NCBI RefSeq assembly: GCF_018449435.1
Contig: NZ_JAHCMU010000002.1
Span: forward strand, 248,001 to 312,000
Reading direction: 5' to 3'
DNA length: 64,000 bases
Source: Flagellimonas sp. 389
GTDB lineage: Bacteria > Bacteroidota > Bacteroidia > Flavobacteriales > Flavobacteriaceae
Positions 24,583 through 32,406 of the stretch are shown piece after piece. The stretch's first letter is position 1; each line of letters starts with the position of its first letter. Both the position numbers and the translations under genes were made by a program. The notes below the pieces were generated by a model. It was not told where the DNA came from, did no database searches, and worked only from the letters and a program-made list of their open reading frames with translations.

Positions 24583-26379
24583 CTAATCATTTAACTTCAA
24601 CACTGCCATAAAGGCTTGCTGTGGAATCTCAACATTGCCCACTTGGCGCATCCGCTTTTTACCTTTTTTCTGCTTTTCCAACAGTTTTCTTTTACGGGAA
24701 ATATCACCCCCGTAACACTTTGCGGTAACATCTTTACGTAGGGCTTTTATCGTTTCCCTAGAGATTATTTTTGACCCTATTGCCGCTTGTATGGGGATAT
24801 CAAATTGCTGCCTCGGAATCAGCTCTTTCAATTTTTCACACATTTTTTTACCAATATGTTGGGCATTGTCAAAATGCACCAGTGCCGATAAGGCATCAAC
24901 GGGTTGCGCATTTAAAAGAATATCCACCCGAACCAGCTTGGAAGTTCGCATCCCAATAGGCGTATAGTCAAAAGAAGCGTATCCTTTGGAAACGGTCTTT
25001 AATCGATCGTAAAAATCGAAAACAATTTCTGCTAAGGGCATGTCAAAAATCAACTCTACCCGTTCTGTGGTCAAATAGGTCTGATTGGTAATCTGTCCAC
25101 GCTTTTCAATACAGAGCGACATTACATTACCCACAAAATCGGATTTAGTGATAATTGTGGCTTTTATAAAAGGTTCCTCAACGCGGTCCACGGTCGAAGG
25201 GTCCGGTAAATCTGAGGGATTGTTTACAATGAGGGGAACTTCCCTGTCCTTGGTCGTAAAAGCATGGTAGCTAACGTTGGGAACCGTTGTAATAACGGTC
25301 ATGTTAAACTCACGCTCCAATCGTTCCTGAATGATTTCCATATGGAGCATTCCCAAAAATCCACATCTGAAACCAAAGCCCAATGCAGCACTGCTCTCTG
25401 GGGTAAAAACCAAGGAGGCATCATTAAGTTGTAGCTTTTCCATAGAAGAACGGAGCTCCTCAAAATCTTCGGTATCTACGGGATATATTCCAGCAAAGAC
25501 CATAGGTTTTACGTCTTCAAAACCGTCAATGGCATTTTGGGTTGGGTTTGCGGCATCGGTAATCGTGTCTCCAACTTTTACTTCACGGGCATCTTTTATT
25601 CCTGTTATCAAGTAACCAACATCACCCGAAGAGATTATTTTTTTGGGAACCTGAGTTAATTTAAGGGTGCCAATTTCATCAGCAAAATAATCCTTATCCG
25701 TAGCAACGAATTTTATCTTCTGTCCTTTTTTAATTTCACCGTTAATCACCCTAAAATAAGTTTCAACCCCCCTGAAAGGATTGTACACAGAATCAAAGAC
25801 CAAAGCTTGTAGAGATTCATCTTGATTTCCTTTTGGAGCAGGGACGCGTTCAATAATAGCGGTTAGAATGGCTTCAATACCAATGCCAGTTTTAGCACTT
25901 GCAGGGATTACTTCTTCAGGTTTGCAGCCCAGTAAATCTACGATATCATCAGTTACTTCTTCGGGATTTGCGCTTGGTAAATCGACTTTATTGAGTACAG
26001 GGATGATTTCCAGATCATTCTCCAATGCCAAATAGAGGTTGGATATGGTCTGTGCTTGTATGCTTTGAGCGGCGTCTACAACCAAAAGGGCCCCTTCGCA
26101 TGCAGCGATCGAACGGGAGACTTCATAGGAAAAATCAACGTGCCCGGGAGTATCGATTAAGTTGAGCACATAGGTTTCGCCTTCATGGGTATATTCCATT
26201 TGAATGGCATGACTTTTAATGGTTATGCCACGTTCCCGTTCCAGATCCATACTGTCCAAAAGTTGATCTTGTTTTTCCCGCTCAGTTACGGAACCTGTAA
26301 AATCCAACAAACGATCGGCCAAGGTACTTTTACCATGATCTATATGCGCAATAATGCAAAAATTTCTAATCTTTTTCAT
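24583..26379 (-). CDS. lepA: Elongation factor 4 (ribosome back-translocating GTPase)
   Basis: The 598-residue protein is a full-length LepA/EF4. The GTPase motifs are complete: G1 [14 protein letters not shown] (about 10-23), G2 [13 protein letters not shown]3 DTPGHVDF and G4 LNKVDLPSA. The C-terminal LepA-specific domain is present, with [20 protein letters not shown] and the basic [20 protein letters not shown]. The protein binds ribosomes and moves tRNAs back to rescue stalled elongation. It has its own upstream promoter-like box and is divergent from the receptor gene at 26534. Confidence 0.97.
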   Translation of the reverse strand: MKKIRNFCIIAHIDHGKSTLADRLLDFTGSVTEREKQDQLLDSMDLERERGITIKSHAIQMEYTHEGETYVLNLIDTPGHVDFSYEVSRSIAACEGALLVVDAAQSIQAQTISNLYLALENDLEIIPVLNKVDLPSANPEEVTDDIVDLLGCKPEEVIPASAKTGIGIEAILTAIIERVPAPKGNQDESLQALVFDSVYNPFRGVETYFRVINGEIKKGQKIKFVATDKDYFADEIGTLKLTQVPKKIISSGDVGYLITGIKDAREVKVGDTITDAANPTQNAIDGFEDVKPMVFAGIYPVDTEDFEELRSSMEKLQLNDASLVFTPESSAALGFGFRCGFLGMLHMEIIQERLEREFNMTVITTVPNVSYHAFTTKDREVPLIVNNPSDLPDPSTVDRVEEPFIKATIITKSDFVGNVMSLCIEKRGQITNQTYLTTERVELIFDMPLAEIVFDFYDRLKTVSKGYASFDYTPIGMRTSKLVRVDILLNAQPVDALSALVHFDNAQHIGKKMCEKLKELIPRQQFDIPIQAAIGSKIISRETIKALRKDVTAKCYGGDISRKRKLLEKQKKGKKRMRQVGNVEIPQQAFMAVLKLND

Positions 26380-26419
26380 AACAATGATAACCCAACAAGG
26401 AAATGCTTGCTGGCAACTG

Positions 26420-26427
26420 CAAATATA
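26420..26427 (-). promoter_or_regulatory. Bacteroidota -7 promoter box upstream of lepA
   Basis: The minus strand reads TATATTTG here (TAnnTTTG consensus), about 41 bases before the lepA ATG. No clear -33 TTTG was found at the usual distance, so this is moderate evidence only. Confidence 0.4.
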
Positions 26428-26505
26428 GGTGTTTTAGCTACCTACAGCATGTGTTTTTATAAATATGAGAGTTCAGATGGTACAATAGCTCTAAAATTAT
26501 TTTCT

Positions 26506-26513
26506 TAGATTTG
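26506..26513 (+). promoter_or_regulatory. Bacteroidota -7 promoter box upstream of the receptor gene
   Basis: TAGATTTG matches TAnnTTTG and ends 20 bases before the ATG at 26534. No convincing -33 element is visible at the normal spacing. Confidence 0.4.
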
Positions 26514-26533
26514 GAGACTAACCCCAACTCTAA

Positions 26534-28954
26534 ATGAAGTTTTTTTCCTACACCTTCTTATTGGCGTTTTTCGTTTGCAAAAGTAGTATTGGGCAAAGCT
26601 TTGAGATTAAGGGAAAAGTTGTTGATGAGCAAAATCAAACCATTTCTTTTGCAAACATCCTACTTTTAAAAGCAGCTGACTCTACATTTGTTAAAGGAAC
26701 TTCTGCAGATGATGATGGTTTGTTTGTACTTTCTGAAGTGGAACCAAATCTATATTTATTACAGGCGAGCTACGTAGGAAAAGGCTCTAAACCACTTGCG
26801 CTAGATGTGACCGGGGACATAACGCTGGGCGCATTGATAATTTCTTTGGAGACGACCGCGTTGGACGAGGTGGTGGTAACTGCAAAGAAACCGACCCTTA
26901 AAAGATTACCCGATAGATTGGTTTTTTCCGTTGAGAACACGGTAATTTCAGAAGGAAGCTCATGGGATATCATCAAAAGCACGCCAGGGGTTATCGTGAA
27001 TCAGGAAGAACTTCAAATACGAGGGCAAAGTGCAACGGTATATATCAACGATAGGAAAGTACAATTGTCCGGCCAGGAAGTGAAAGACTTGTTGGAAGGA
27101 TTTTCAGGAGCCAATATCAAATCTGTGGAAGTAATCTACAACCCACCAGCCAGGTATGAAGCGGAAGGAGGTTCTATTTTAAACATAACGACCAGTAAAA
27201 ATATTGTGCCGGGCTATAAAGGCAGTGTTAATGCAAGCCTCACGCAGGCTGTTTTTCCTAAATACAGTTTTGGTACGAGTCATTATTATAAAACAGAAAA
27301 GCTAAATCTCTTTGCGAATTATAGCATCAGTCCTAAAAAAGAACTTAGAAAGACCAACAAAGGCATCAATTTTATAGATGATACAGACGAAGTTTTTGCC
27401 AACTGGGACACTAACTATGAACAAATCAATAAATCCCAAGCACAAAATGGAACGATAATCTTGGATTATGATTTTGACGAAAATAACAGTTTGAACTTGA
27501 CTTCGAATTTAGCATTCAATCTAAATCAAGAACAAACCTCCCGATTGCGTACAGAAATCAGGGATGGACAAAGCCAGTTGGATTCTACCTTTACAACGCA
27601 GAACAATACGGGGCTCGATGATACCAACTTGGCCTTTGACCTGACCTATGTCCGTAAATTAAAAAAGCCTGGAGCACAATTATCTGTGAACGGACATTAC
27701 ACCTATTACAATGGACAATCACTACAAAATCTAAACTCAGATTACTTTAATGCCAACGGTAATTTTTTAAGGGCTTTCGCCTTTGATACAGATGCCCAAC
27801 AAGACATCCATATTTTTACAGGGCAGGCAGATTACTCAACACCAATAGCAAATGCTTCGATTGAAAGTGGGCTTAGGATCTCTTCCATTGCTTCGGAGAG
27901 TATGGTTGATTTTTTCAATTTTTCTGGAGTCGACAATGAAGTCGATGCCTCTCTATCCGATGACTATGATTATGACGAAAATGTATATGCAGCTTATTTT
28001 AGTCTGGTTAGAAATTGGGAAAAATGGTCCATGAAATTAGGGGTGCGAGGGGAACTCACGAATGCTAAGGGAACTTCTTTAACACTGGGCGAAACAAATT
28101 CACAGAATTTCTTTGAACCCTTCCCGTCGCTTTATGTACTGTATTCTCCTTCGGACAAGCATAGCTTTTCCTTTGACTATGGAAGAAAGATTGCGAGGCC
28201 CAAGTACAATGATTTAAACCCGTTTCGCTATTTTTTCAATGAGAATGATTTTGAAGAGGGAAACCCCTTTTTACGACCGAACTTCTCCAACAACTTCAAC
28301 ATCAACTATACATTGAACAGTGAATTTTTCTTCGATGTCTATTACAGGGACAACGGAAGCAATATAGCCTATTTGGTGTTTCAGGATAACGATGCACAAA
28401 CCTTGGTGGAGCTAAAGCAAAACGTATTGGCAAGTAAATCGTATGGACTGGACTTTACCATAAGCAAGAGTATTTTACCCTTTTGGTTTATGTATGCCTA
28501 TACCTCTATTTTTCATGAAGAAGAAACTTTTTTGGCCGAAGAAAGCGGTGATCAAAGGTTTACCGCCGAGGTGGATGGGGTTTATGGCTATCTGGCAAAC
28601 TATCTAACGCTTTCTAAAGATGGTACTTTAACAGGAGAATTGACCATGACCTATTTGTCTCAGTTTCTATTTGGATCTTATATTTCCGACAGTCAATTGA
28701 ATTTGACTTTAGGGTTGCGAAAATCCCTTTTTGATAATAGGGCCGTAATTTCTATAGCTGCTGAGGATTTATTGGAGCAATACATTCCAACCTATACTTC
28801 GCGTTACCTTAATCAGGATAATTTTTACAGAAGGCGTCCTGAGGCTCAATTTATAAGGGTTGGGTTCACCTATAACTTTGGCAATTTCAAATTACAGGAT
28901 AATAAAAAGGAAATCGAGAAAAAGGAACGGGATCGACTTCAATCTGAAGAATAA
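26534..28954 (+). CDS. TonB-dependent outer-membrane beta-barrel family receptor
   Basis: The 806-residue protein has a signal peptide (MKFFSYTFLLAFFVCKSSIG), a carboxypeptidase-regulatory-like domain (about 22-110: FEIKGKVVDEQNQTISFANI), a TonB-box-like LDEVVVTAKKP (about 113-123), a plug domain (IIKSTPGVIVNQEELQIRGQ to EGGSILNITTSK) and a long barrel to the end. The C-terminus has a strand FIRVGFTYNFGNFKL followed by a charged tail. This is the OMP_b-brl_3 branch, common in Bacteroidota and also found beside two-component or sigma regulators. The substrate is unknown; no SusD partner is nearby, so it is not a standard polysaccharide-utilization pair. Confidence 0.9.
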   Translation: MKFFSYTFLLAFFVCKSSIGQSFEIKGKVVDEQNQTISFANILLLKAADSTFVKGTSADDDGLFVLSEVEPNLYLLQASYVGKGSKPLALDVTGDITLGALIISLETTALDEVVVTAKKPTLKRLPDRLVFSVENTVISEGSSWDIIKSTPGVIVNQEELQIRGQSATVYINDRKVQLSGQEVKDLLEGFSGANIKSVEVIYNPPARYEAEGGSILNITTSKNIVPGYKGSVNASLTQAVFPKYSFGTSHYYKTEKLNLFANYSISPKKELRKTNKGINFIDDTDEVFANWDTNYEQINKSQAQNGTIILDYDFDENNSLNLTSNLAFNLNQEQTSRLRTEIRDGQSQLDSTFTTQNNTGLDDTNLAFDLTYVRKLKKPGAQLSVNGHYTYYNGQSLQNLNSDYFNANGNFLRAFAFDTDAQQDIHIFTGQADYSTPIANASIESGLRISSIASESMVDFFNFSGVDNEVDASLSDDYDYDENVYAAYFSLVRNWEKWSMKLGVRGELTNAKGTSLTLGETNSQNFFEPFPSLYVLYSPSDKHSFSFDYGRKIARPKYNDLNPFRYFFNENDFEEGNPFLRPNFSNNFNINYTLNSEFFFDVYYRDNGSNIAYLVFQDNDAQTLVELKQNVLASKSYGLDFTISKSILPFWFMYAYTSIFHEEETFLAEESGDQRFTAEVDGVYGYLANYLTLSKDGTLTGELTMTYLSQFLFGSYISDSQLNLTLGLRKSLFDNRAVISIAAEDLLEQYIPTYTSRYLNQDNFYRRRPEAQFIRVGFTYNFGNFKLQDNKKEIEKKERDRLQSEE

Positions 28955-28973
28955 TAGAATTTCTGGCATTTTG

Positions 28974-28981
28974 TATTTTTG
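28974..28981 (+). promoter_or_regulatory. Bacteroidota -7 promoter box upstream of dusB
   Basis: TATTTTTG fits TAnnTTTG and lies 17 bases before the TTG start of dusB at 28999, giving a very short 5' leader. No -33 motif is obvious at 19 bases upstream. Confidence 0.45.
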
Positions 28982-28998
28982 CAGTTCAAAAAAAGGTT

Positions 28999-29991
28999 TT
29001 GCCAAAAATAAGAGACATAGAACTTCCTGATTTTCCGTTACTTCTTGCGCCAATGGAGGACGTAAGTGATCCTCCTTTTAGGGCTTTATGCAAAGAACAG
29101 GGAGCTGACGTGGTCTACACAGAATTTATCTCTTCAGAAGGGCTCATCCGTGATGCGGCCAAAAGCACCATCAAACTGGATATCTATGAAAAAGAACGCC
29201 CCGTTGGGATTCAAATATTTGGTGCGGAATTGGATTCTATGCTCCAAGCTGTGGATATCGTAGAAAAATCCAACCCAGATATTATCGATATCAACTTTGG
29301 TTGCCCCGTGAAAAAGGTGGTTTGTAAAAATGCGGGAGCAGGTATTTTGCGAGATATCCCGCTCATGGTCAAATTGACCGCGGAAATGGTCAAAAGAACT
29401 AAATTGCCGGTGACCGTTAAAACCAGATTGGGCTGGGATACAGATTCCATCAAAATTGTTGAGGTAGCGGAACGACTACAAGATGTGGGCATTGAAGCTA
29501 TTTCCATTCATGGTCGTACCCGGGTTCAAATGTATAAGGGAAATGCAGATTGGAAACCTATTGCACAGGTCAAGAACAATCCTAGAATGCATATTCCTGT
29601 TTTTGGCAACGGGGATGTTGACACCCCAGAGGCCGCTGTTACGATGAGAGATGAGTTTGGCTTGGATGGCGCTATGATCGGGCGTGCAAGTATCGGTAAT
29701 CCATGGTTCTTTAATCAAGTAAAACATTTCTTTGAAACAGGAACGCACAAAGAACCGCCTACCATGGAAGAACGTGTGGATGCTGCCCGAAGACATCTAA
29801 AAATGTCCATTGATTGGAAAGGGGAAAAACTTGGTGTTTTTGAGACCAGAAGGCACTACACCAATTACTTTAAAGGAATACCTCACTTTAAGGAATATCG
29901 TATGAAGATGGTCACCAGCGACGAATCTGCAGATGTTTTTGCAGCTTTTGATGAAGTCCTTGAAAAGTTTGGTGATTTTCAGTTTGCCTAG
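28999..29991 (+). CDS. dusB: tRNA-dihydrouridine synthase
   Basis: A TTG at 28999 starts the 330-residue protein (MPKIRDIELPDFPLLLAPME); no ATG is available near the expected N-terminus. The FMN barrel motifs are present: LAPMEDVSDPPFRAL, the catalytic-Cys segment NFGCPVKKV (about 100-108), NAGAGILRD, VKTRLGWD, IHGRTRVQMYKG and GNGDVDTPE. The enzyme reduces specific uridines to dihydrouridine in the tRNA D-loop using NADPH. Its stop overlaps that of the convergent permease gene by four bases inside a CCTAGG palindrome. Confidence 0.95.
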   Translation: MPKIRDIELPDFPLLLAPMEDVSDPPFRALCKEQGADVVYTEFISSEGLIRDAAKSTIKLDIYEKERPVGIQIFGAELDSMLQAVDIVEKSNPDIIDINFGCPVKKVVCKNAGAGILRDIPLMVKLTAEMVKRTKLPVTVKTRLGWDTDSIKIVEVAERLQDVGIEAISIHGRTRVQMYKGNADWKPIAQVKNNPRMHIPVFGNGDVDTPEAAVTMRDEFGLDGAMIGRASIGNPWFFNQVKHFFETGTHKEPPTMEERVDAARRHLKMSIDWKGEKLGVFETRRHYTNYFKGIPHFKEYRMKMVTSDESADVFAAFDEVLEKFGDFQFA

Positions 29992-31196
29992 GCGGTTATC
30001 AGTCTTTTGGTGACGCGACTACTTGCAATTTTTGATGAGATAAAGCCCAGAACTACGATGGTGCCCAATACAATGAGCACGTTCATGAAATTGTACTCAA
30101 CCGGATAGGCCAGAGAAGGCGTAATCTTTAACCAACTGAATGCAAGTTGGCTACCAATGAGCAGGGAACCAATAAACACTCCGATAAGACCCCCAACAGA
30201 AGTGACCAAAAGGCCTTGTGTAAAGTAAATGGTTCGCAACTCTTTAATTGTAGCACCAAGGCTAAACAACGTTTTTGAATTTTGTTGTTTATCCAAAATC
30301 ATCATAATGATTGCACCAACAACATTGAACAGTGCAATAATCAACACCAAGGTAAAAATAAGATAGGTAGCCAAATTCTCGGTATTGAGCATTCTGTGCA
30401 GCGTACCATTTTGTTCTTGTCGGTCAAGTACCAATACCTTAGTTCCCAAAACTTTTTTAATGGCCGCTTTTACATCTCTAACAGGTACTTGGCCATCCAA
30501 CTTAAAATTAATTCCGGAAATCTGGGTGCTATCCTTTTGTAACAATGATTGTACTAACGGAAGTTGGGCAAACACATATTTTTTATCCAGATTTTCTTCC
30601 ACCGCATAAACCCCGCTTACAACTAGGGGCAATTCATTGTATGGTTTTGGACTAAAACCTGATTGCGAAATTGAACCTTTTCCTGGTTTTGGAACCAGAA
30701 CGGTCATTGGGGTTTGATAATTGTCAATGGGTACTCCGAGTAAGTTATAAATACCGATACCCATTACGCCATTGTACTCCGTTATACCCCAATTTCCAAA
30801 ATATAAGGTGCTGTCAACTCCGGTAACAGAACGGTAATGGCTATCGATTCCTTTTATATAGGCAATGCAACTACGTTCCCTAAAAGTTAGATACGCCCGT
30901 TCTTCCAGTTCCTTAGAAAAGTTGGCTACACCAGAAATGGTCCGCAATTGATGTTCTTCATCTGGCAAAATGGAAAAATGCTTGCCAGATACTGGAGATG
31001 CCTTTAAGTCGGGATCAAAAGTATTGGTAAAAGAAAGACTAAAGGTTTTTAGTCCGGCAAAAGCAGAAAGCACAATGAATAATGCTGCAGCACCAATAAC
31101 AATGACCAAAAAAGTGATAAAATTGATGATGTTGACAGCATTTTGACTGCTTTTAGACCGTAAATAGCGTTTAGCGATATAAAAGGAAAAATTCAA
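29988..31196 (-). CDS. ABC transporter permease, LolC/LolE-like (FtsX family)
   Basis: The 402-residue protein has the four-helix LolC/E topology: an N-terminal segment NIINFITFLVIVIGAAALFI (about 22-42), a ~220-residue periplasmic domain, and three C-terminal helices (LIFTLVLIIALFNVVGAIIM, GLLVTSVGGLIGVFIG, FMNVLIVLGTIVVLGFI). The start MNFSFYIAKRYLRSKSSQNA is the family signature. It probably extracts lipoproteins from the inner membrane or acts in a related efflux step; the matching ATPase is not adjacent. It starts 2 bases downstream of rbfA, so the two are likely cotranscribed. Confidence 0.85.
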   Translation of the reverse strand: MNFSFYIAKRYLRSKSSQNAVNIINFITFLVIVIGAAALFIVLSAFAGLKTFSLSFTNTFDPDLKASPVSGKHFSILPDEEHQLRTISGVANFSKELEERAYLTFRERSCIAYIKGIDSHYRSVTGVDSTLYFGNWGITEYNGVMGIGIYNLLGVPIDNYQTPMTVLVPKPGKGSISQSGFSPKPYNELPLVVSGVYAVEENLDKKYVFAQLPLVQSLLQKDSTQISGINFKLDGQVPVRDVKAAIKKVLGTKVLVLDRQEQNGTLHRMLNTENLATYLIFTLVLIIALFNVVGAIIMMILDKQQNSKTLFSLGATIKELRTIYFTQGLLVTSVGGLIGVFIGSLLIGSQLAFSWLKITPSLAYPVEYNFMNVLIVLGTIVVLGFISSKIASSRVTKRLITA

Positions 31197-31198
31197 AA

Positions 31199-31591
31199 TT
31201 AGGATTTCTTGCGTTTGTCCAATAAGTCCCTATTTTCGATAGGGTTTTCCTCTCCTTTGAGTGATTTTTCAATTTTGTCAATGTATTCCAAAGAATCGTC
31301 CAAGTAAAAATTAAGTTCTGGTACACGGCGTAATTGATTCCTTGTACGCTGCGCCAGCTCATGCTTTATGAGGCTTTGGTTGGATTTCATGCCATCCAAC
31401 AACGTTCCTGCATTTTTATTTGGAAAAATACTCACATAAACCTTGGCTATGGACAAATCTGTGGTGACATAGACTTTTGAAACAGAAATTAAAGTTCCTG
31501 TTAAGCCACCGTCTATTGCAGCGCGCTGTAAGATATCGGCGATGTCCTTTTGAATGATTCCCGCAATTTTTCGTTGCCTTTGTGTTTCCAT
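31199..31591 (-). CDS. rbfA: Ribosome-binding factor A
   Basis: From ATG at 31589-31591 the protein is 130 residues: METQRQRKIAGIIQKDIADI. A start 12 codons upstream is excluded because a -7 promoter box overlaps that segment. The single KH-like domain is visible: LISVSKVYVTTDLSIAKVYV (about 32-52) and RTRNQLRRVPELNFYLDDSL, the hallmark ending R-x-P-x-L-x-F. RbfA binds helix 1 of 16S rRNA during 30S maturation and cold adaptation. The C-terminal tail (IENRDLLDKRKKS) is basic. Confidence 0.93.
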   Translation of the reverse strand: METQRQRKIAGIIQKDIADILQRAAIDGGLTGTLISVSKVYVTTDLSIAKVYVSIFPNKNAGTLLDGMKSNQSLIKHELAQRTRNQLRRVPELNFYLDDSLEYIDKIEKSLKGEENPIENRDLLDKRKKS

Positions 31592-31596
31592 TGGTG

Positions 31597-31604
31597 CAAA
31601 AATA
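31597..31604 (-). promoter_or_regulatory. -7 box giving a near-leaderless rbfA transcript
   Basis: The minus strand reads TATTTTTG and only five bases (CACCA) separate it from the rbfA ATG, so transcription would start at or within a few bases of the start codon. The -33 motif is weak. Confidence 0.5.
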
Positions 31605-31649
31605 CGGGATTTAATGACGAACCTCATGATATGTTACGGCAACAGTATG

Positions 31650-31657
31650 TAATTTTG
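31650..31657 (+). promoter_or_regulatory. -7 box candidate upstream of mce
   Basis: TAATTTTG fits TAnnTTTG, ending 40 bases before the mce ATG. No -33 element is visible at the usual place. Confidence 0.35.
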
Positions 31658-31697
31658 AAGAATATGTTGGATTTGTTCCAATAAAACCACATAAAAA

Positions 31698-32108
31698 ATG
31701 GAAAAAATAGAGCACATAGGCATAGCTGTTAAGAACATAAGAGAATCCAATGCTTTGTTTGAGAAGCTTTTTGGAGAACCACAGTATAAAATGGAAGAAG
31801 TAGCTTCGGAAGGCGTACGGACTTCTTTTTTTAAATCGGGACCCAATAAAATAGAATTGCTCGAAGCAACAAACCCTGATAGTCCTATCGCTAAGTTCAT
31901 AGAGAAAAAAGGAGAGGGAATTCATCATATTGCCTTTGCCGTTGATGACATTGAAGCGGAAATTACTAGATTACAGAAAGAAGGCTTTAAGGTGTTGAAC
32001 GAGACTCCAAAAAAAGGTGCTGATAATAAATTGGTGGCATTTTTGCATCCAAAAGGAACCAATGGGGTTTTGATAGAGCTATGCCAAGAAGCCCCGCCTG
32101 AACACTAG
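31698..32108 (+). CDS. mce: Methylmalonyl-CoA epimerase
   Basis: The 136-residue protein is a vicinal-oxygen-chelate fold with the epimerase pattern: MEKIEHIGIAVKNIRESNAL (metal His6 region), KSGPNKIELLEATNPDSPIA (Glu ligand segment), GEGIHHIAFAVDDIEAEI (second His) and GVLIELCQE (final Glu). It interconverts the (R)- and (S)-methylmalonyl-CoA epimers between propionyl-CoA carboxylase and methylmalonyl-CoA mutase. No mutase gene is in the window. The length equals that of known single-domain members. Confidence 0.94.
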   Translation: MEKIEHIGIAVKNIRESNALFEKLFGEPQYKMEEVASEGVRTSFFKSGPNKIELLEATNPDSPIAKFIEKKGEGIHHIAFAVDDIEAEITRLQKEGFKVLNETPKKGADNKLVAFLHPKGTNGVLIELCQEAPPEH

Positions 32109-32154
32109 TTGCTGGCAAGGGAGTAAATATAACTTTTGAAGAGACGTATATTGC

Positions 32155-32185
32155 TTGCATCACCGAAAAATAAGTAGTAATATTG
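32155..32185 (+). promoter_or_regulatory. Promoter candidate for the tRNA gene
   Basis: TTG (32155-32157) and, 20 bases later, TAATATTG (32178-32185; one mismatch to TAnnTTTG) precede the tRNA by 15 bases. The spacing fits the Bacteroidota consensus. Confidence 0.4.
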
Positions 32186-32200
32186 CATCCGCAAATTACA

Positions 32201-32277
32201 GGTCCTATAGCTCAGCTGGTTAGAGCACCTGACTCATAATCAGGGGGTCCATGGTTCGAGCCCATGTGGGACCACCA
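32201..32277 (+). tRNA. tRNA with CAU anticodon, probably tRNA-Ile2 (else elongator tRNA-Met)
   Basis: The 74-base cloverleaf plus encoded CCA folds fully: acceptor GGTCCTA with TGGGACC (one G-T pair), D-arm AGCTCAGCTGGTTAGAGC, anticodon stem CCTGA with TCAGG enclosing loop CTCATAA (anticodon CAT), and T-arm CATGG-TTCGAGC-CCATG. The acceptor has C4-G69 and C5-G68, the pairs known to favour TilS, which converts C34 to lysidine and switches the tRNA to Ile (AUA). That supports Ile2 over elongator Met, but it is not proof. There is no adjacent second tRNA. Confidence 0.95.
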
Positions 32278-32281
32278 ACAA

Positions 32282-32318
32282 AATAAAGCTCCGTGGTTTT
32301 TGACCTCGGAGCTTTATT
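32282..32318. terminator. Bidirectional terminator hairpin after the tRNA
   Basis: A 12-bp perfect stem (32282-32293 AATAAAGCTCCG with 32307-32318) encloses a 13-base loop that can pair further (GGT/ACC). It starts 5 bases past the tRNA CCA. On the minus strand it is followed by TTTG and lies about 90 bases past the receptor gene end. Confidence 0.75.
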
Positions 32319-32406
32319 GTAAAAAAAGGTATCGACCCTTCTTCTCAAACTATTAATGAAATAGATAATAGTAAGTCCGATAAACAGCTAATTCAAATAA
32401 GCAGTT

